Shown: positions 59,911-64,000 of the stretch, piece after piece | Layout of the letters: every line of letters begins with the position of its first letter | How positions within the stretch are numbered: position 1 is the stretch's first letter | Assembly: GCA_963766605.1 (NCBI GenBank) | Contig: CAVYAT010000007.1 | Location: 620,001 to 684,000, forward strand | Origin: AC-49 sp963766605 | GTDB lineage: Bacteria > Actinomycetota > Thermoleophilia > Solirubrobacterales > Solirubrobacteraceae | Length of the DNA stretch: 64,000 nucleotides | Direction of reading: 5' to 3' | Notes under the pieces: generated by a model | Seen by the model: the letters and a program-made list of their open reading frames with translations, nothing else | Database searches by the model: none | Told to the model about the DNA's origin: nothing | Made by a program: the position numbers and the translations under genes

Positions 59911-60732
59911 CTAAGACTGTGTCGCTTCGCGACCGGGGACCCACCTCCGGCGGCCACCTGGCCGCCTCCGGCACCCCCACCAGCCCACCGTCACGAGGGC
60001 GACGGGCACGGTCGCCGGCAGTACGTCGCGGACCCAGAACAGCTGGTCGAAGGCCAGCGCGGTGATCAGCGTCGCCAGCGCGAGCACGACCGGCGGGCCC
60101 TTACGCGCGGCGACGACGCCGCCGAGCACGGCGGCGATGAACAGGTCGCCGTAGCCGAGCTGGGACCAGTCGAAGTTCGCGACCTGCAGCCGCGGGAGGT
60201 GGAAGCCGCCGACCGCCGGCACCGCCGTCACGAGCACGTCGTTGGGCTGCTGGAGCCCGTGGCTGAACACGAGGATCGCGTCGATCGTCGCCATCGCGAC
60301 GATCCCGGCCTCCAGTGCCCACAGCGGCGCGACGGCGGCCAGCAGCCGCCCGAGGGTGACGCAGCTCAGCGCACTCAGGACGACCGCCGACGCATCGCCG
60401 GCGACACGGTCGACCCAGATGATCGCGACCGCCAGCAGTGGCGCCGCGAGCACGGCGAGCCACGGCCGCGCCCCGCGCATCGCCCAGCCGAGGGCCAGCG
60501 CGGCGCCGGGCGGGATCGCGACGAACGCCAGCCACGTGATCCCGTCGGCGGCGCCGGGGGCGACGGCGAGGCCGGCGATGACGACGGCGATCGAGCCGGG
60601 CAGGATCAGCGCCCACTTCGACGAGACCAGCCTCCCGACCCAAGAGGGCGCTCCGGCCGCGGGCAGGGCGACCAGTGCTGCCTGGACCGCGCACAGGACC
60701 GCGTCATCTCTCCAGAACCGCAGCGGGATCAC
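59911..60732 (-). CDS. Polytopic membrane protein with GxGD motif
   Basis: 273 residues from GTG 60732 with about eight membrane segments. Two membrane aspartates stand out: MATIDAILVF and QLGYGDLFIAAVLGGVV. Presenilins, signal peptide peptidases and prepilin peptidases use a first aspartate and a GxGD second aspartate for intramembrane proteolysis. A later LPATVPVAL could stand in for their PAL motif. Overall similarity is too low to be sure. TATCGT ends 7 bases before the GTG. It abuts the convergent deacetylase. Confidence 0.6.
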   Translation of the reverse strand: MIPLRFWRDDAVLCAVQAALVALPAAGAPSWVGRLVSSKWALILPGSIAVVIAGLAVAPGAADGITWLAFVAIPPGAALALGWAMRGARPWLAVLAAPLLAVAIIWVDRVAGDASAVVLSALSCVTLGRLLAAVAPLWALEAGIVAMATIDAILVFSHGLQQPNDVLVTAVPAVGGFHLPRLQVANFDWSQLGYGDLFIAAVLGGVVAARKGPPVVLALATLITALAFDQLFWVRDVLPATVPVALVTVGWWGCRRRPGGRRRWVPGREATQS

Positions 60733-60739
60733 GTCCGGG

Positions 60740-60778
60740 ACGATAGGCCCCAGGCTTATCCGACCGCGTTGGTAGGAT
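60740..60778. promoter_or_regulatory. Divergent pair of leaderless promoters
   Basis: Minus-strand TATCGT (60740-60745) ends 7 bases before GTG 60732. Plus-strand TAGGAT (60773-60778) ends 6 bases before ATG 60785. The 52-base gap holds nothing else; an Rrf2 binding site would be expected here, but no clear palindrome is seen. Confidence 0.55.
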
Positions 60779-60784
60779 TACCGC

Positions 60785-61303
60785 ATGATCTTCACGACGA
60801 AGGCCGAATACGGCGTCCGCCTGCTCGTCGAGCTCGGCTGTCAGGCGGGGGCCGGCGACGACGGCGACCACACGCCGGTGTCGCTGAAGGCGATCGCCGA
60901 AACCCAGGGCCTGCCGCTGGCGTACCTCGAGCGGATCGTCGCGCTGCTGCGCAAGGCCGAGCTCGTCGAGTCGACCCGCGGCGCGCACGGCGGCTACCGC
61001 CTCGCCCGTGACGCCGCCGACATCCGCATGGACGAGGTCGTGCTCGCGCTCGAGGGCGCGGTCGCGCCGATGACGTGTTTCGTCGACGACACCGAGAACG
61101 GCCGTGTGCTGTGCAACCACGAGGCCGACTCCGGCCACGGCTGCGCGACCAAGCTGCTGTGGACGCGCGTCCAGGGCGGCGTCGTCAAGGCGCTGCAGTC
61201 GACCACGCTCGAAGACCTCGTGACGTTCGCGCAGCGCTCCGCCCCGACCACCTTCCCCCTACCAGAGAACATGTCGCTGCCCCTTGCGGGCCCAGTGGCG
61301 TGA
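60785..61303 (+). CDS. Rrf2 family regulator of iron-sulfur biogenesis (SufR/IscR-like)
   Basis: 172 residues. The winged helix is typical (TTKAEYGVRLLVELG, SLKAIAETQGLPLAYLERIVALLRKAELVESTRGAHGGYRLA, key part AHGGYRLA). Three cysteines in the order MTCF, VLCNH, HGCATK near residues 98-120 match the cluster ligands of IscR/RsrR-type proteins. As first gene of the suf cluster it probably senses cluster status and represses its own operon. sufC follows 11 bases downstream. Confidence 0.9.
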   Translation: MIFTTKAEYGVRLLVELGCQAGAGDDGDHTPVSLKAIAETQGLPLAYLERIVALLRKAELVESTRGAHGGYRLARDAADIRMDEVVLALEGAVAPMTCFVDDTENGRVLCNHEADSGHGCATKLLWTRVQGGVVKALQSTTLEDLVTFAQRSAPTTFPLPENMSLPLAGPVA

Positions 61304-61314
61304 CGGAAAGCCAC

Positions 61315-62076
61315 ATGCCAGAGCTCCGCATCGAGAACCTCCACGTCCAGGCCGGCGACAAGCAGATCCTGCGCGGTGTCGACCTGGTCGTGAACCCCGG
61401 CGAGGTCCACGCCCTGATGGGTCCCAACGGGTCCGGCAAGTCGACCCTCGCCAACGCGATCATGGGTCACCCGGGCCTCGAGGTCACCCAGGGCACGATC
61501 ACCTTCGGCGGTCAGGACATCACCGAGGCGGCACCCGATGAGCGCGCCCGCCTCGGCCTGTTCATGGCCTTCCAGTACCCGGTCGCGATCCCCGGCGTGA
61601 CGGTCACCAAGTACCTGCGCACGGTGATCAACGCCCACCGCGTCGCCGCCGGCGAGAAGGAGATCTCGCTGAAGGAGTTCCGCCAGACCGTCGAGGCGGC
61701 GATGGAGCTCGTCAGCGTTCCGCGCGAGTTCTCGACCCGCTACCTCAACGACGGCTTCTCGGGCGGCGAGAAGAAGCGCATGGAGATCCTCCAGCTGGCG
61801 CTGCAGAAGCCGGCGCTCGCCGTCCTCGACGAGACCGACTCGGGTCTCGACATCGACGCGCTGAACGTCGTCTCGCACGGCGTCAACACGGTCGCCGCCG
61901 GGACCGACATGGGTGTCCTGATCATCACCCACTACCAGCGCATCCTGCACATCGTCGAGCCCAAGCGGGTGTCGATCATGTTCGACGGACGGATCGCCAA
62001 GGAGGGCGGCCCGGAGCTCGTCTCGCAGCTCGAGGCCGAGGGCTACGGCCGCCTGCGCGAGGAAGTCGGCGTCTAG
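61315..62076 (+). CDS. sufC: SUF system ATPase SufC
   Basis: 253 residues from ATG 61315. Walker A MGPNGSGKSTLANAIMG, Q-loop FMAFQYPVAIPGV, signature FSGGEKKRMEILQ, Walker B ALAVLDETDSGLDIDAL and H-loop IITHYQRIL are all intact and typical of SufC. It drives the SufBCD scaffold. SufB and SufD are not coded in this window on either side, although the genes before and after it are suf genes. Confidence 0.95.
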   Translation: MPELRIENLHVQAGDKQILRGVDLVVNPGEVHALMGPNGSGKSTLANAIMGHPGLEVTQGTITFGGQDITEAAPDERARLGLFMAFQYPVAIPGVTVTKYLRTVINAHRVAAGEKEISLKEFRQTVEAAMELVSVPREFSTRYLNDGFSGGEKKRMEILQLALQKPALAVLDETDSGLDIDALNVVSHGVNTVAAGTDMGVLIITHYQRILHIVEPKRVSIMFDGRIAKEGGPELVSQLEAEGYGRLREEVGV

Positions 62077-62085
62077 CCGCCGCGC

Positions 62086-63304
62086 ATGGGGACCTACGTC
62101 GACACCGCCCTGGCCCACGCATTCCCCACGCTCGAGCGTGAGGGCCTCGTCTACCTCGACACCGCCGCGACGTCGCAGACGCCGCGCGGCGTTATCGACG
62201 CGATCGTCGACTACTACGAGCACCACCGCGCCTCCGTTCACCGGGGCACCTATCCGCTCGCCGCGGAGGCGACCGACCTCTATGAGGGCAGTCGCGTTCG
62301 CGCGGCGCAACTCGTCGGCGGCGACCCTCAGACGACGATCTTCGTGCGCAACGCCAGCGAGGCGATCAACCTCGTCGCGTACGCGTGGGGGCGCACGACG
62401 CTGCGGCCTGGCGACATCGTCGTCGTCACCGAGATGGAGCACCACTCCAACCTCGTGCCGTGGCAGCTGGCGTGCGAGGCGACCGGCGCGCAGCTGCGCT
62501 ACGTGCCGGTCGACGACGACGGCCACCTCGTGTTGTCAGAGCTCGACACGCTGCTGGGCTCCGGCGACGTCCGGATGGTCGCGCTGCGCCCACATCTCCA
62601 ACGTGCTCGGCACGATCAACCCGATCTCCGACATCACCCGCCGCGCCCATTCGGCCGGCGCGCTGGTGCTCGTCGACGGCGCTCAGGCCGCGCCACAGAT
62701 CACGGTCGACCTGCCCGAGCTCGATTGCGACTTCTACGCCTGGACCGGCCACAAAGCCTACGGGCCGACCGGCATCGGCGTGCTGCACGGCCGCCGCGAG
62801 CTGCTCGACGCGATGCCGCCGTTCCTCGGCGGCGGCCAGATGATCGGCCGCGTGGAGCGCGACATGTCGACCTGGGCGCCGGTGCCGGCGAAGTTCGAGG
62901 CCGGTACCCCGGCGATCGCCGAGGCGATCGGCCTCGCCGCCGCCGTCGACTTCATCGAGTCGATCGGCCGCGATGCGATCCGCGCCCACGCGGTCGAGCT
63001 GGCCGCGTACGCGCTCGATGCGCTGGCCGAGGTTCCCGGGATGACGCTGCACGGCCCGCGCGAGGCCGACCATCGTGGCGGGCTGGTGTCGTTCGTGCTC
63101 GAAGGCGTCCATCCCCACGACGTATCCGAGATCCTCGGTCGCAGTGGCGTCTGCGTGCGGGCGGGCCACCACTGCGCGCAGATCCTCATGGGGCGCCTCG
63201 GCGTCTCGGCCACGACGCGCGCGTCGTTTGCCGTCCACAACACGGCCTCCGATGTCGACCGGCTGGTCGCCGGGCTGCACGAGGTGGCCAGGGTGTTCGC
63301 CTGA
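62086..63304 (+). pseudogene. sufS: Cysteine desulfurase SufS, one +1 insertion
   Basis: With one base removed near 62587 (GCGCTG-C-GCCCAC) the gene gives 405 residues, an exact multiple of three. The first part has YLDTAATSQTP, RGTYPLAAEATDLYEGSR and EMEHHSNLVPWQ; after the break follow AHISNVLGTINPI, VDGAQAAPQ, the PLP lysine in WTGHKAYGPTGIG and the active cysteine in RAGHHCAQ. It takes sulfur from cysteine for cluster assembly, handing it to SufU. All catalytic residues are intact, so a sequence error is more likely than decay. The stop overlaps the sufU start (TGATG). Confidence 0.88.
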
Positions 63305-63726
63305 TGGACGACCTGTACCGCGAGGAGATCCTGGAGCACTACAAGCGACCCCACAACTGGGGTGCGATGGACGAGCCCGACCTCGAGGCGGAAGACCTCA
63401 ATCCGCTGTGCGGCGACGAGCTGAAGGTGATGCTGCGCGTCGCCGATGACGGCACGATCGCCGACGTGCGCTTCGACGGCCACGGCTGCGCGATCAGCCA
63501 GGCGGCGGCCTCGATGGCGTCCGACGAGGTCATCGGGATGAACGTCGACGACCTGCTGGCGCTCGACCGCTCGTTCGTGCTCGACATGCTCGGGATCGAC
63601 ATCTCCGCGACGCGGATGAAGTGCGCGCTGCTGTCGCTGAAGGTGCTCAAGAGCGCCCGTGTCGGCGCGCCGGTCGATTGGGAGCCCGCGCTCCCGCCGG
63701 AATCCAAGACCACGCAAAACCAGTAA
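63304..63726 (+). CDS. sufU: Sulfur-transfer protein SufU
   Basis: 140 residues from ATG 63304. Zinc ligands of SufU are in place: Cys and Asp in NPLCGDE, Cys in FDGHGCAISQAAASM, and Cys in ATRMKCALLSL. The spacing between the second and third cysteines carries the 18-20 residue insertion that marks SufU against IscU. In Firmicutes and Actinobacteria SufU accepts persulfide from SufS and is not a scaffold. The start overlaps the sufS stop. Confidence 0.95.
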   Translation: MDDLYREEILEHYKRPHNWGAMDEPDLEAEDLNPLCGDELKVMLRVADDGTIADVRFDGHGCAISQAAASMASDEVIGMNVDDLLALDRSFVLDMLGIDISATRMKCALLSLKVLKSARVGAPVDWEPALPPESKTTQNQ

Positions 63727-63841
63727 ATCGGCTCCGCAAGCAGGCCTGGCGGGGGCGCACCGTTTGTCTCACCGGCCGCAAAAAGCTCATTTCTTGGGGC
63801 ATTGCGGCCGACACTACGATCCAATGACGTGGGTCCGGCCC
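63727..63841. other. Short intergenic region after sufU
   Basis: 115 bases with no clear hairpin. TACGAT lies just before ATG 63824, only 3 bases away, so it is less convincing as a -10 than the others. Confidence 0.3.
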
Positions 63842-64000
63842 ATGGGAGACGAAGAGCGCGGGCGGATGATGGAGATCAGCCGCCGCCTGGCGCCGGTCGA
63901 ACGCAAGCGCGTTCGCCCTGGTCGCCGTAGCGTCGCTCGTGGCCATCCCGAACTACGGGTTTGCGCCCCTGGTCACGGTCGGTGTGGCGGCGATGATGAT
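63842..64000 (+). CDS. Start of a membrane protein gene, probably signalling; frame shifted and cut by window end
   Basis: ATG 63842 (or 63824) opens a helical start, MGDEERGRMMEISRRLAPVERK. At about 63908 the frame moves by one base, after which the DNA reads AFALVAVASLVAIPNYGFAP and further hydrophobic residues to the window end. Joined, this looks like the N-terminus of a multi-pass sensor of the kind that precedes GGDEF domains in this group. The rest lies outside, so the domain content cannot be checked. The shift is a +1 insertion (AAG-C-GCG), like those in hemQ and sufS. Confidence 0.45.
   Translation, partial: MGDEERGRMMEISRRLAPVERKRVRPGRRSVARGHPELRVCAPGHGRCGGDDD

Noticed and set aside
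62086..63726. A single SufS-SufU fusion of 546 residues
   Set aside because: The insertion at 62587 puts sufS into a frame that runs on into sufU. The middle of that product is nonsense Arg-rich sequence.

Overview
The window is about 70% GC, gene-dense and free of rRNA, tRNA, CRISPR and insertion sequences. The gene families point to an actinomycetote, most likely class Thermoleophilia (Solirubrobacter or Conexibacter relatives). The evidence is an actinobacterial integration host factor (mIHF), HemQ coproheme decarboxylase, a SUF system with SufU, a MoxR/VWA pair, an ArsA-like ATPase and many small alanine/arginine-rich proteins. The class-level placement is inference from gene content; no search could be run.

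Layout. 1-5.7 kb: the end of a SpoIVB-like S55 protein, an Fe-S trafficking trio (glutaredoxin, BolA, ErpA), a glycosidase-like lipoprotein, an AraC regulator with a VOC protein, and an acylphosphatase fused to a LigD-type phosphoesterase. 5.7-8.1 kb: an AlkA glycosylase, a ferredoxin-NADP reductase and HemQ; the last two are broken by single-base insertions. 8.1-17 kb: a phosphatase-like membrane protein, a mannosyltransferase-flippase fusion, small membrane proteins and a glycine-rich beta-helix protein. 17-21 kb: a nitrogen module (type III glutamine synthetase, PII, PucR-type regulator). 21.6-25.3 kb: mIHF beside a likely sphingolipid set (serine palmitoyltransferase-like enzyme, GNAT-type ceramide synthase candidate, fatty acid 2-hydroxylase). 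25.3-33 kb: a second AlkA, a diguanylate cyclase, a TPP-riboswitch-controlled thiamine-precursor ABC transporter, a MoxR/VWA pair. 33-39.7 kb: transporters, an ArsA-like ATPase and a Ca2+/H+ exchanger. 39.7-43.7 kb: beta-oxidation genes and a sirtuin. 44-50.9 kb: a MobA-like fusion, a wall lytic enzyme, an esterase, a peptide-binding lipoprotein. 51-60.7 kb: surface polysaccharide functions (glycosidase, C5-epimerase, two polytopic glycosyltransferase-like proteins, deacetylase) and a GxGD membrane protein. 60.8 kb to the end: Rrf2-sufC-sufS-sufU without sufB or sufD, then a partial membrane signalling protein.

Two rules run through the window. First, about 26 genes have a TANNNT hexamer 6-11 bases before the start codon, as expected for leaderless transcription; in four tandem pairs the TAG stop of one gene is the first half of the next gene's -10. 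Genes without that element often have a clear Shine-Dalgarno (glnN, PII, mIHF, acyl-CoA dehydrogenase, fadB-like). Second, three genes have no usable ATG/GTG/TTG start but carry a CTG that overlaps the upstream stop as CTGA.

All seven clear frame disruptions in conserved genes are single-base insertions. This looks more like sequence error than gene decay, and it affects how hemQ, the reductase, sufS and the last gene should be read.
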